The translations under genes and the position numbers were made by a program. This document shows positions 1 to 9,977 of a stretch of DNA of 64,000 nt, in pieces. Numbering within the stretch: position 1 is the first letter of the stretch; each line of letters starts with the position of its first letter. The stretch lies in the NCBI GenBank assembly GCA_944324865.1, contig CALUXW010000001.1, positions 1 through 64,000 on the forward strand, read 5' to 3'. The DNA is from Candidatus Gastranaerophilales bacterium (GTDB lineage: Bacteria; Cyanobacteriota; Vampirovibrionia; Gastranaerophilales; Gastranaerophilaceae). The notes beneath the pieces were generated by a model. That model was not told the origin of the DNA and made no database searches. It worked only from the letters and a program-made list of their open reading frames with translations.

Positions 1-63
1 AAGCACGAAACAAAAGGTTTTATATACCAAGCTGCTCCTTGTTTGACAATTAAATAATAATAT

Positions 64-137
64 CGGGATGTAGCGCAGCTTGGTAGCGCACCGTGTTCGG
101 GTCGCGGGGGTCGCAAGTTCGAATCTTGTCATCCCGA
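64..137 (+). tRNA. tRNA-Pro (anticodon CGG)
   Basis: A full cloverleaf can be folded by eye. The 7-bp acceptor stem is 64-70 with 130-136, followed by discriminator A137. The D stem is GCGC/GCGC. The anticodon stem is 91-95 with 103-107 and encloses the loop TTCGGGT, so the anticodon CGG is at 98-100. The T arm has loop TTCGAAT. CCA is not encoded. The 63 bases before it hold no gene I can support. Confidence 0.95.
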
Positions 138-143
138 TATATT

Positions 144-182
144 AAAAAAAGAGTCCGCGGGGTTCTTTTGCAGACTCTCTTT
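144..182. terminator. Bidirectional intrinsic terminator
   Basis: An 8-bp stem (151-158 with 170-177, one wobble pair) is flanked by seven A on the left and a CTCTTT tract on the right. On the minus strand it reads as a stem followed by seven T, so it can end the outer-membrane channel gene at 243-1664. On the plus strand it can end the tRNA-Pro transcript. A second small hairpin, CGCAAC/GTTGCG at 188-208, lies between it and the channel gene. Confidence 0.8.
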
Positions 183-242
183 CCATTCGCAACATTCCGA
201 AAGTTGCGTTTGCGGATTTTGGATTGAAAAGGAATTGAAATA

Positions 243-1664
243 TTAAATTTGGGCTCCACAGGCTTTATATAGACCTATGTAGTCTACAAGGTATTCTGTT
301 TTTTGTTGTGCAACAAGTTGATTAATGCTCAACAAATTTTCTTTAAATTGTATAAGATCAAGTTTTGAAATTGCTCCTTCATTGTATTTCATTTCATTGT
401 AGCTGTAATCTTTTTCCTCAAGCTCTTGTTGTTTGATAGTTTGCGTTAGTTTATTTAAATCAAGCTTAACACTGACTAATGCATCATTTACTTCTTGAAT
501 TCCTTCAAGATTAGTTTTTAAATATGTTTGTAAGATTCTTTCGTATTCAGCTTTTTTTAAACGAAGATTGGCAATTCTTTTACCACCTGTAAATATTGGC
601 AAAAGTGCTGCTCCGCCAAGTGTCCATAGCATATTTTTAGTTGTAAACAAACTGCCAAAATTTGTGCTTGTAAAGAAAGCAAGTCCGCTCAGGTTAATTG
701 TGGGCAAAAATTCTTTTTTAGCTATTCTGATATCTATCCCAGCTTTTTCTACCATTTTTGCTGCTTTTAAATAATCCGGCCTGTTTTCTATTACCTGTGA
801 TGAAATTTCCTGAGGAATATCCTTGTTAACAATCAGCTCGTTCAATGCAGTTCTTTTAAGTGATGATATATTTTCAGGACTTTCACCAATTAATACCGCC
901 AGTTGATTTAATGCCTTCTCTCTTTGTTTGCAAAGTTCTATTAAGTCACATTGCCCTTTTATAAGTGCTTTATTTGCTTTAATTGTGTCAGATGTGCTTA
1001 CAAGTCCTTCTTTATTGCTCAATAACATTAAATCGTATATTTCTTGTCTTTGTTTATTAATTTCTTCTTGCAATTTTATAGATTCATCCAATCTGACAAC
1101 ATTAAAATATGTTGTTCCAACGGCAGAAGCTATGGATATATATACAGCTCTTTCATCATCTAATGAAGCTTCGAATTGTTTTTGGACGGATTTAGTCTTA
1201 TCCCTGTTTTTTAAAAAGATATCTGCTTCATAACTTACAATACCCGGAAGTGCAAAAGCGCCTACTGTATCTGTAGAACCTGGTAACTTTGCAAGTGCAG
1301 GTGAAAATGCTGCACCTATTTGAGGTAATTCAGATCCAAATTGTATTTTATAATTTTGATAATACTCTTGTGTACTTATTGTTGCAATTTTCAAGTCATG
1401 ATTTTTTTGTAATGCTCTTGCTATATAGTCATTTAAATAAGGATCTTGAAAATTGTTCCACCAGTCTGTATTAATATATTCTGCCTTAACTTTGAAATTA
1501 GGTGTATTTTGTTTTTTATTAAAAAAACGTCCATCTTTTTTACTTTTTTTGACACTTACAATTGTCGCATCCTGACTGTTTGTATTTTCATCTATGGCAA
1601 AAACAGGAGTATAAAAATATATATTAAAAATAGCCAAAAGTGTTAATGCTGTAATCTTTTTCAT
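243..1664 (-). CDS. TolC/NodT-family outer-membrane efflux channel
   Basis: A 473-residue protein of the outer-membrane efflux factor family, which forms the trimeric exit duct of tripartite pumps. Residues 1 to about 23 form a signal peptide ending VFA; no lipobox cysteine is present, unlike classic NodT lipoproteins. Two long helical repeats follow (about 60-260 and 270-470), with family phrases such as ALQKNHDLKIA near 85 and ENRPDYLKAAKMV near 295. The start is supported by AAGGA upstream. It diverges from marR across a palindrome-rich gap, and the EmrA-like adaptor lies beyond marR, so the three probably form one MarR-controlled efflux locus. The exact substrate cannot be read. Confidence 0.85.
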   Translation of the reverse strand: MKKITALTLLAIFNIYFYTPVFAIDENTNSQDATIVSVKKSKKDGRFFNKKQNTPNFKVKAEYINTDWWNNFQDPYLNDYIARALQKNHDLKIATISTQEYYQNYKIQFGSELPQIGAAFSPALAKLPGSTDTVGAFALPGIVSYEADIFLKNRDKTKSVQKQFEASLDDERAVYISIASAVGTTYFNVVRLDESIKLQEEINKQRQEIYDLMLLSNKEGLVSTSDTIKANKALIKGQCDLIELCKQREKALNQLAVLIGESPENISSLKRTALNELIVNKDIPQEISSQVIENRPDYLKAAKMVEKAGIDIRIAKKEFLPTINLSGLAFFTSTNFGSLFTTKNMLWTLGGAALLPIFTGGKRIANLRLKKAEYERILQTYLKTNLEGIQEVNDALVSVKLDLNKLTQTIKQQELEEKDYSYNEMKYNEGAISKLDLIQFKENLLSINQLVAQQKTEYLVDYIGLYKACGAQI

Positions 1665-1680
1665 TTTTTTTCCTTTTAGT

Positions 1681-1750
1681 GTTGCAATTTTTATAACAAT
1701 ATGCTAGCATAAGATTGTTGCATTTGCAACATGTAATTTTTACAACATAA
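1681..1750. promoter_or_regulatory. Candidate MarR operators in divergent promoter region
   Basis: The gap between the channel gene and marR carries a perfect palindrome ATGCTAGCAT (1701-1710), a 7-bp inverted repeat TGTTGCA-TT-TGCAACA (1716-1731) and a shorter GTAA/TTAC repeat (1733-1743). MarR dimers typically bind 16-20 bp palindromes in exactly this position. That the neighbouring regulator binds here is inference. Confidence 0.55.
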
Positions 1751-1761
1751 AGCATAAAAAT

Positions 1762-2241
1762 ATGACATTAAAAATTTGCGATAAAAATTATATGCACTAT
1801 ATTGACACGCCATCATATGATATGGAGTTGACATCTAAGTATTGCAAAACTCTTTTGGTTCAGCTTTTCAATAAAGTATGTTCAGAAATTTCACCTGAAG
1901 AGTTTATTGTATTAGACACTATTTCTTGCAATCATGGTCTTTGTCAAAGAGATCTCGCAAAAATGCTTTTAAAAGACAGAGCCAATACAGGCAGAATACT
2001 TGATTCACTTGAAAAAAAAGGGCTTATCGCAAGAATAAATGATACAAAAAACAATAGACTTGTAAGAAAAACAGATATTACAAAAAGCGGTGAAGAAATG
2101 TTGGAAACTTTAACACGGAGGTTTCAACCTTATCATCAAAAAATGTGGGAATTATTTACTGAAGAAGACTTACATATTTTAAAATCTTCACTAAAAAAAA
2201 TTAGAGATGCAATTTCTCAAATTGTTGAAATACAAATATAA
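1762..2241 (+). CDS. MarR-family transcriptional regulator
   Basis: A 159-residue winged-helix regulator of the MarR type, usually an autorepressor of efflux genes. The recognition region reads CQRDLAKMLLKDRANTGRILDSLEKKGLI (split here as CQRDLAKMLL and RILDSLEKKGLI, about residues 70-97), followed by the wing with NNRLVRKTDIT. A C-terminal dimerisation helix completes the usual length. The start is uncertain: no Shine-Dalgarno precedes 1762, and ATG codons at 1792 and 1822 are alternatives. The EmrA-like gene follows 9 bases after the stop, so they are probably co-transcribed, as in mprA-emrAB of E. coli. Confidence 0.85.
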   Translation: MTLKICDKNYMHYIDTPSYDMELTSKYCKTLLVQLFNKVCSEISPEEFIVLDTISCNHGLCQRDLAKMLLKDRANTGRILDSLEKKGLIARINDTKNNRLVRKTDITKSGEEMLETLTRRFQPYHQKMWELFTEEDLHILKSSLKKIRDAISQIVEIQI

Positions 2242-2250
2242 GAGGTAATT

Positions 2251-3234
2251 ATGGCTGAAGAAAACAATGAAAAAGAAACTAAAAAACCGCTTGACAAAAA
2301 AGTAGTTATTGGAATTCTTATTATCATAGCAGTGTTTGCCGGTATTTTCGTGCATAATTCAATGAAATATCAATCCACAGATGATGCTTATGTGGAAACA
2401 ACAACAGTACAGGTTGCACCAAGGGTCTCGGGACAAATTATTGAAGTACATATTGATGATAACCAAAGAGTTAAAAAAGGTGATTTGGTTGCGGTTATTG
2501 ACCCGGCCGACTATGAAATTAAACTTGAACAAGCTCAAGCAAAATATGAAAAGGCGCTTTTTGAACAAAAAAATGCAGTTGTGGCAAGAAAGGCTGCAAA
2601 TTCGGAAATCTCTGCTGCAAAGGCTGACCTGGACAGGTACACAAATTTGTATAAAGGTGGTGCTGTTTCAAAACAAATGCTTGATGCTGCTCAAACAAGA
2701 TATGACAATGCTTTGGCAAGACAGATGGCAGCAGAACAGGCGGTTATGTCGAATGGTAAAAATATAAAAGTAGCCGATGCGGAAATAAAAGAGCTTAAGG
2801 CTTCACGAGATCAGGCAAAATTAAACTTGTCATATACTAAAATATATGCACCACAAGACGGTACTGTTTCAAGCAGAAAAGTTGAAGAAGGAATGTATGT
2901 AAACGTTGGGTCACCTTTGTTTACAATAGTTCCGGATGATGTGTGGATAGTGGCAAATTTTAAAGAAAATCAACTTAGACATATGAAAGCAGGGCAAATT
3001 GTTGAAATAAAAATTGATACTTACCCTGATAAAAAATTTAAAGGTAAAATTGATTCTATACAAAGAAGTTCCGGTGCAAAATCAAGTATGTTTCCACCAG
3101 AAAACGCAGTAGGCTCTTTTGTAAAAATTGTTCAAAGAATACCCGTAAAGATAGTTTTTGATGAACCAATAGATAAGAATATTTACAATATTGTTCCAGG
3201 CATGTCGGTTGTGCCGAAAGTTAAAGTTAAATAA
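2251..3234 (+). CDS. EmrA-like HlyD-family membrane-fusion protein
   Basis: A 327-residue periplasmic adaptor anchored by one N-terminal membrane helix (about residues 20-38). The sequence STDDAYVETT and the split lipoyl half-motifs around APRVSGQIIEVHIDDNQ and YAPQDGTVSSRKVEEGMYV are typical of EmrA/FarA adaptors that join an MFS pump to an outer-membrane channel. A coiled-coil hairpin spans about 90-190. The start has AGAGG upstream. The usual partner EmrB does not follow; the next gene is a histidine kinase on the opposite strand, overlapping by 8 bp. It may use a pump coded elsewhere. Confidence 0.87.
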   Translation: MAEENNEKETKKPLDKKVVIGILIIIAVFAGIFVHNSMKYQSTDDAYVETTTVQVAPRVSGQIIEVHIDDNQRVKKGDLVAVIDPADYEIKLEQAQAKYEKALFEQKNAVVARKAANSEISAAKADLDRYTNLYKGGAVSKQMLDAAQTRYDNALARQMAAEQAVMSNGKNIKVADAEIKELKASRDQAKLNLSYTKIYAPQDGTVSSRKVEEGMYVNVGSPLFTIVPDDVWIVANFKENQLRHMKAGQIVEIKIDTYPDKKFKGKIDSIQRSSGAKSSMFPPENAVGSFVKIVQRIPVKIVFDEPIDKNIYNIVPGMSVVPKVKVK

Positions 3235-4228
3235 ACTCTTGTTTGACATTTGATGGCATTATTATGCTAAACTCGGCACCTTTATTTTCTTCACTGGCGG
3301 CACAAATTCTGCCGCCAAGTGTGTTTATAATTTTATTTGACAAATATAACCCTAATCCCATGCTTGCTTTTGAGTATAGCTCTGCGGCAGAATAATATTT
3401 GTTAAATATTTTATCCATATTTTCTTTTGAAATGCCTAGTCCATAATCTCTGACACGTATTATATATTGTATATCATTATTTTCAATTGTTATATCAATA
3501 TAATCAGAGTTTATCCCATACGTAATTGCATTTAAAATAAGGTTTTGGATGACTCGCCTTAAAAGAAAAACATCTGTGCTTATTGCATATCCTGGTTCTA
3601 AGTGATCATATAATCTTATTATTTTATTATGCAAAGAAGCAATTGAATTTGCTTGAGCAATAATGTCATCCGTAAATTCTCTTAAGTTTATATTTTCTTG
3701 AATTTTTGGTGTAAAACCCTTTTTTTCAAACTTGTGTGAATCAAGCAACGATTCGACAAGATGCCTTAAATCTGAATTTGATATCTTGATATTTTTTATT
3801 GCATTTTTTTGCTCATTACTTAATTCTCCGAATTTACTTTCTAATAACAAATCTAAAGTATTATCCTGTGCAATAATCGGTACTTTTAAGTCATGTGTTA
3901 ACATGGCGATAAAATCTTCTTTTATGTCATTTACCTCTTTTTCTTTTTGGACATACTCCTGAATCATTTTATCTCTATCTAAAATACTTTCCAAAAGGCT
4001 GTTTAAACTTTTTGATATATCTTCTGTTAATATAGAAGGTCCCTTTCCGGCCTTTATTTGCAAGTTGCCCCATCTTGCAGAGGAAATACAATAACTCAAT
4101 GATTTTAAATATTTTAATAATTCATGATACTTGCTTAAAAGCTTTGAATACCTAATCAAAATTATAGCGTTTAAAATTGCACAAATTGCAAAAAAAATAG
4201 CTGTTGCACATAATATTACATATTTCAT
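3227..4228 (-). CDS. Orphan membrane sensor histidine kinase
   Basis: A 333-residue kinase with a single N-terminal membrane helix (about 3-26) and hardly any periplasmic part, so the input is probably cytoplasmic or membrane-borne. The phosphoacceptor is His112 in MLTHDLKVP. The ATPase domain has an N box (QNLILNAITYG), G1 (VRDYGLGIS), F (DKIFNKYY) and G2 (GLGLYLSNKI). No response regulator is adjacent. There is no good Shine-Dalgarno; TATATT stands 6 bases before the ATG, suggesting a leaderless message. It is divergent from the MntP-like gene with only 36 bp between starts. Confidence 0.88.
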   Translation of the reverse strand: MKYVILCATAIFFAICAILNAIILIRYSKLLSKYHELLKYLKSLSYCISSARWGNLQIKAGKGPSILTEDISKSLNSLLESILDRDKMIQEYVQKEKEVNDIKEDFIAMLTHDLKVPIIAQDNTLDLLLESKFGELSNEQKNAIKNIKISNSDLRHLVESLLDSHKFEKKGFTPKIQENINLREFTDDIIAQANSIASLHNKIIRLYDHLEPGYAISTDVFLLRRVIQNLILNAITYGINSDYIDITIENNDIQYIIRVRDYGLGISKENMDKIFNKYYSAAELYSKASMGLGLYLSNKIINTLGGRICAASEENKGAEFSIIMPSNVKQEFI

Positions 4229-4264
4229 CTTTCCAATATAACATAACTTTGCTAAAATTATTTA
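4229..4264. promoter_or_regulatory. Compact divergent promoter pair (leaderless candidates)
   Basis: Only 36 bp separate two divergent start codons. TAAAAT at 4253-4258 lies 6 bases before the plus-strand ATG (4265). TATATT on the minus strand (4240-4235) lies 6 bases before the minus-strand ATG (4228). Neither start has a clear Shine-Dalgarno, so both transcripts could begin at or next to the start codon. Promoter calls are by eye only. Confidence 0.4.
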
Positions 4265-4813
4265 ATGAATTTATTTGATATTTTTTTTCTTGCAATAGCT
4301 TTATCAATTGATGCAGGTGTAGTTTCATTTTCGCAAGGTTTATTAATTTGCAAAAATAAGCACAGAAATTCTTTTTTTCTTGCCATATTCACAGGTTTTT
4401 TTCAATTTGTCATGCCGATACTTGGTTTTATTCTTGCAAGCATAATATATAAATACATAAAACCCTTTACTACTTTTATTGCTTTTGTAATTTTTTTGGC
4501 ACTAGGGATGAAATTTATCTTGGATGCAATAAAAAAAGGCGCAAATAAAACTAAGGAAATTTGTTGCCTTTCCCTTCAATGTCTTTTGTTAATTGCAATA
4601 GCAACAAGTATTGATGCTCTTGGTGCAGGTATAAATTTTCGTTTTCTGGATGTACCCTTGTTATATGCATCTGTAATAATAGGTATTACTACATTTATTA
4701 TTTCGTTATTAGGATTTTATTCGGGATGTATTTTTAAAAAATTTCCTTCAAAATATCTTGAAATTATTTCGGGGTTAATTTTAATTATTCTTGCCTTGAA
4801 AGTTTATATTTGA
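4265..4813 (+). CDS. mntP: MntP-like manganese efflux membrane protein
   Basis: A 182-residue, six-helix membrane protein matching the MntP (DUF204) family in length and layout. Two related halves each carry the signature: ALSIDAGVVSFSQG near residue 13 and AIATSIDALGAG near 115, with the aspartates needed for transport in MntP. MntP exports Mn2+ from the cytoplasm. There is no Shine-Dalgarno; a TAAAAT box ends 6 bases before the ATG. No manganese riboswitch fits in the 36-bp gap. The gene stands alone, ahead of dnaK. Substrate assignment rests on family resemblance. Confidence 0.78.
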   Translation: MNLFDIFFLAIALSIDAGVVSFSQGLLICKNKHRNSFFLAIFTGFFQFVMPILGFILASIIYKYIKPFTTFIAFVIFLALGMKFILDAIKKGANKTKEICCLSLQCLLLIAIATSIDALGAGINFRFLDVPLLYASVIIGITTFIISLLGFYSGCIFKKFPSKYLEIISGLILIILALKVYI

Positions 4814-4840
4814 ATTATTAATTTTTTGTTTATTTTTTAA

Positions 4841-6745
<1,905 letters not shown>

Positions 6746-6764
6746 CACTAGTGCAATTAATAAC

Positions 6765-6791
6765 AAAACGGCGGAAATGCCGCCGTTTTTT
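6765..6791 (+). terminator. Intrinsic terminator after dnaK
   Basis: A 10-bp perfect stem (6765-6774 with 6780-6789, core ACGGCGG/CCGCCGT) closes a 5-base loop and runs into TTTTTT. It is a textbook rho-independent terminator and makes dnaK the last gene of its transcript. Confidence 0.93.
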
Positions 6792-6896
6792 ATTGCTACT
6801 TGAGTATTTTGGGTGTTTTTAAATTTTAAAGTATGACTTATAATTAATATGTCGCTTATTTTTTGGCCTTTCTTTAAAAATAGAAAGGTTATTTAT

Positions 6897-7565
6897 ATGT
6901 CAAAATCAAGTAAAACAATTTATTACAATCCCTCATCCAGTATAAAACTAAACGGAGAAGATAAAGCAGGCGTGAATATTTCACCTTGGGGTACTTCAGG
7001 CTATTATAACATGGATGAAAGTGAAAAATCTGCTTTTGATTATGCTGGTGAGCAGTTTGCACTGAATTTACCGGAATTAAATGTATTTGATGCCGATACG
7101 CAACGTAGATTTGAAAACCAGGTACAAAATTACATCAATAAAGGAGTTGAAGATATTAATGATATTTACACTCCAATACTAAACGATTTGCAAAATGATA
7201 TTGCATCTCGCTTTGGTAATTTAGATAATTCAATCTTTATGGATAATTTATCTGAAATAGAAAATAGTCGTGCTGATGCAGTGTCTGCACTATCACAAGA
7301 TGTACAAACATACAGACAAGATTTAATCAATAATGAATTGGCAAACAGGTATGAATATCTCGATTATTTAAATAATTTCAGACAACAATTGTTATCTAAT
7401 GCGCTAGATGCACTTGGTGAAAGTCAAAATCTTTCAAATTTATCTAACTCATACTATTCAAATCTAAATGGTATTGTAAGTAAAAATAATCAAAATAGCG
7501 GTTTAGATTATGGCAGATTATTAAGCAATGCGCTAAGTGCTGCTATGTCAAAATTCCCATTGTAA
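6897..7565 (+). CDS. Unrecognised acidic, Asn-rich helical protein
   Basis: About 222 residues with no family I recognise. The N-terminal 45 residues are polar and glycine/serine-rich (SKSSKTIYYNPSSSIKLNG); the rest is predicted mostly helical, rich in Asn, Asp, Leu and Tyr, with no signal peptide, no membrane helix and no cysteine. I chose ATG 6897 because AGAAAGG lies upstream and a TATAAT box at about 6838-6843 would give a short leader; the in-frame ATG at 6849 sits immediately after that box. The gene is isolated between two strong terminators, so it is monocistronic. It could be a structural or secreted lineage-specific protein. Confidence 0.7.
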   Translation: MSKSSKTIYYNPSSSIKLNGEDKAGVNISPWGTSGYYNMDESEKSAFDYAGEQFALNLPELNVFDADTQRRFENQVQNYINKGVEDINDIYTPILNDLQNDIASRFGNLDNSIFMDNLSEIENSRADAVSALSQDVQTYRQDLINNELANRYEYLDYLNNFRQQLLSNALDALGESQNLSNLSNSYYSNLNGIVSKNNQNSGLDYGRLLSNALSAAMSKFPL

Positions 7566-7585
7566 TTTAAATTTGAAAATTCTTG

Positions 7586-7616
7586 GCGGAAACATTTAAA
7601 TGTTTCCGCTTTTTTT
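7586..7616 (+). terminator. Intrinsic terminator (perfect 24-base palindrome)
   Basis: GCGGAAACATTT is followed directly by its reverse complement (7586-7609) and then by seven T. The stem is 10 bp or more once a tetraloop is allowed. It ends the unknown gene at 6897-7565 and insulates the following operon. Confidence 0.93.
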
Positions 7617-7666
7617 ATTTATGTTGTATTATATATTATGTTAAACGTATTTTACTGGAGGTAAAA

Positions 7667-8527
7667 GTGGGATATAAAATTCTATACAAAAAAGAACTTT
7701 GTCAAAATCAATACGAAATAAGAATAAAAGCACCTTTTATTACAAGAAATGCTCAGGCAGGACAATTTATAATATTGAGAACTGATAAAAATTCAGAGAG
7801 GATTCCATTAACAATAGCTGATTACAATAGAGAAACTCAAGAGTTAACAATTGTATATATGGCTGTTGGCTATACTACAAAGAAACTTTCAAAGCTTGAA
7901 GTGGGTGATGAAATTGAAGATATAGTAGGACCATTGGGAGTACCTACACACATTGAAAAATACGGTACAGTTGTTTGTCTTGCGGGCGGATATGGCGCAG
8001 CACCTTGTTATCTAATTGCAAAAGCTTTTAAAGATGCGGGAAATAAAGTTTATATGATTATGGGTGCAAGAAATAAAGACCTTATTTTCTGGCAAGATAA
8101 AATGAAAAATGCGTGTACGGAATTATTTATTACTACTGACGATGGTTCACTAGGTACAAAAGGTTTTGTAACAGGTGTTATGCAAGATATTATGAATAAA
8201 GAAAAAGTTAACTATGCAATTGCAGTTGGTCCAATGCCTATGATGAAAGCTGTTGCAGACTTAACAAGAGGTAAGGGCATTAAAACTGAAGCTTCCATGA
8301 ATCCTATTATGGTTGATGGTACAGGTATGTGCGGAGCATGCCGTGTTACTGTCGGAGGTGAAGTCAAGTTTGCTTGTGTTGATGGTCCTGATTTTGATGC
8401 TCATAAAATTGATTTTGACGAAGTAATAAATCGTACAAGAATATACAAAGATCAAGAAAAACATTGTGATGATACAAACTGTAATATGATTAGACAAGCG
8501 ATAGAATTAGAAAAATGTAAACAATAG
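7667..8527 (+). CDS. FAD/NAD-binding ferredoxin reductase subunit (NfnA/PyrK-like)
   Basis: A 286-residue flavoprotein of the group containing ferredoxin-NADP reductase subunit alpha (NfnA/SudB) and PyrK. It has a ferredoxin-reductase FAD domain (AGQFIILRTDKNSERIPLTI, about 37-56), an NAD domain (LAGGYGAAPCYLIAKAF near 105) and a C-terminal cysteine cluster (GMCGACRVTVGG ... FACVDGPDFD) expected to bind [2Fe-2S]. The start is GTG 7667 with GGAGG five bases upstream; an in-frame ATG at 7583 lies inside the preceding terminator and is rejected. The usual large partner (GltD-like NfnB or PyrD) is not next to it. It heads a five-gene run ending with dacB. Confidence 0.88.
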   Translation: MGYKILYKKELCQNQYEIRIKAPFITRNAQAGQFIILRTDKNSERIPLTIADYNRETQELTIVYMAVGYTTKKLSKLEVGDEIEDIVGPLGVPTHIEKYGTVVCLAGGYGAAPCYLIAKAFKDAGNKVYMIMGARNKDLIFWQDKMKNACTELFITTDDGSLGTKGFVTGVMQDIMNKEKVNYAIAVGPMPMMKAVADLTRGKGIKTEASMNPIMVDGTGMCGACRVTVGGEVKFACVDGPDFDAHKIDFDEVINRTRIYKDQEKHCDDTNCNMIRQAIELEKCKQ

Positions 8528-8539
8528 AAAGAGGAAAAT

Positions 8540-8710
8540 ATGGCTTCAATTCCTATATGTCCATTAATGTCTGCCGGTAATGAACAAAGTGTTGTTTGTT
8601 TACAAGAACGATGTGCTTGGTATATGACCGGTTCTAAAACTTGTGCATTATATGTAATGGCACACAATGCTATTATGGATATAAAATCTAAACAAGCGGA
8701 GAAGAAATAA
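8540..8710 (+). CDS. Small four-cysteine protein (56 aa)
   Basis: Read directly from sequence: ATG 8540 to TAA 8708-8710, with AGAGGA seven to eight bases upstream. It has 56 residues with cysteines at 7, 20, 25 and 35 in the pattern C-x12-C-x4-C-x9-C, around [17 protein letters not shown] and TCALYVMA. The spacing could bind a metal ion or iron-sulfur cluster, but I cannot name a characterised family. It sits 12 bases after a [2Fe-2S] flavoprotein gene and 1 base before leuC, both iron-sulfur proteins, which makes a redox or cluster-related role plausible. This is inference. Confidence 0.85.
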   Translation: MASIPICPLMSAGNEQSVVCLQERCAWYMTGSKTCALYVMAHNAIMDIKSKQAEKK

Positions 8711-8711
8711 T

Positions 8712-9977
8712 ATGTCAAAACCGATGACAATCACTGAGAAAATTTTTGCTGCGCATAGTGGGAGAGATTTTGTAAAAAGCGGTGAACTGATAAATGCTAA
8801 AGTTGACATTACACTTGCAAATGACATAACTGGACCAATAGCTATTTCTGAATTTAAAAAAATTGGTGTCAAAAATGTTTTTGATAACTCAAGAGTTGTT
8901 TTTGTCCCTGATCATTTTGTGCCAAATAAAGACATAAAATCAGCAGAGCAAGCAAAAATTGTAAGAGATTTTTCCAAAGAACAAAATCTTGCAAACTACT
9001 TTGAAGTTGGCAGAATGGGAATTGAACATGCTTTATTGCCCGATAAAGGTATTGTTACAGCAGGCGACTTGATAATTGGTGCAGATTCCCACACCTGTAC
9101 ATATGGTGCCTTGGGTGCTTTTTCAACAGGTGTCGGTTCGACAGATTTAGGCTGTACAATGGCATCAGGTGAAACATGGTTTAAAGTGCCAACTACTATT
9201 AAAGTTGAATTTTATGGAAAACTTAATAAATGGGTTTGTGCAAAAGACCTGATTTTACATCTCATTGGCGACATTGGAGTAGATGGAGCATTGTATAAAA
9301 CTCTTGAGATTGGTGGAGAAGTCATAGAAAATATGCCAATGGATGGTAGGTTTACTATTTGTAATATGGCAATTGAAGCCGGTGCAAAAAGCGGAATTAT
9401 AGCTCCTGATAAAATTACAAAAAAATTCTTAAAAGGTAGAAGCTTGAGGGAACCTATTTTTTATAAGAGTGACGAAGATGCTGAATACGAGCGTATTTTA
9501 AGATACGATGTATCTAGAATCGAACCTACTGTTGCAAAACCTCACTTACCTGAAAATACTTGCCCGATATCTAAAATCGGAAACATAAAAATAGATCAGG
9601 CAGTTATCGGAAGCTGTACAAACGGCAGATTAAGCGACTTAAAAGCAGCGTCTGAGATACTTGAAGGCAAAAAAGTTCATCCCGACGTGCGTTTAATTGT
9701 TTTCCCCGGAACTCAAGAAATATACCTTGAAGCACTAAAATTGGGATACATAGAAAACATTATAAAAGCAGGTGGGGCAGTTTCTACACCTACTTGTGGT
9801 CCATGTTTGGGTGGTCACTGTGGAATTTTGGCTAAAGGCGAAAGAGCAATTTCAACAACAAACAGAAATTTTGTTGGCAGAATGGGGCATCCGGAAAGTG
9901 AAGTATATCTTGCATCACCTGCTGTTGCAGCGGCAAGTGCGATTTTGGGTAAAATTTCATCACCCAAGGAGTTATAG
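8712..9977 (+). CDS. leuC: 3-isopropylmalate dehydratase/homoaconitase large subunit (paralogue 1)
   Basis: A 421-residue protein of the aconitase superfamily, of the shorter archaeal/Thermus-like LeuC/HacA type. The [4Fe-4S] ligands are visible: the first cysteine in [12 protein letters not shown] (about 302) and the pair in [13 protein letters not shown] (about 362 and 365). [15 protein letters not shown] near 117 is another family hallmark. GGAGAAG precedes the ATG. The small subunit leuD is absent here and anywhere in the window, which is unusual. A second paralogue lies at 15274-16515. Which of the two makes leucine and which does something else cannot be decided from sequence alone. Confidence 0.88.
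   Translation: MSKPMTITEKIFAAHSGRDFVKSGELINAKVDITLANDITGPIAISEFKKIGVKNVFDNSRVVFVPDHFVPNKDIKSAEQAKIVRDFSKEQNLANYFEVGRMGIEHALLPDKGIVTAGDLIIGADSHTCTYGALGAFSTGVGSTDLGCTMASGETWFKVPTTIKVEFYGKLNKWVCAKDLILHLIGDIGVDGALYKTLEIGGEVIENMPMDGRFTICNMAIEAGAKSGIIAPDKITKKFLKGRSLREPIFYKSDEDAEYERILRYDVSRIEPTVAKPHLPENTCPISKIGNIKIDQAVIGSCTNGRLSDLKAASEILEGKKVHPDVRLIVFPGTQEIYLEALKLGYIENIIKAGGAVSTPTCGPCLGGHCGILAKGERAISTTNRNFVGRMGHPESEVYLASPAVAAASAILGKISSPKEL

Noticed and set aside
50-259. 69-aa open frame on the minus strand
   Set aside because: It lies antisense across tRNA-Pro and contains the well-known false peptide (DKIRTCDPRDPNTVRYQ) that arises from reading this tRNA backwards.
7583-7666. Upstream in-frame ATG for the NfnA-like gene
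   Set aside because: The extension starts inside the terminator palindrome and lacks similarity to the family; GTG 7667 has GGAGG at ideal spacing.
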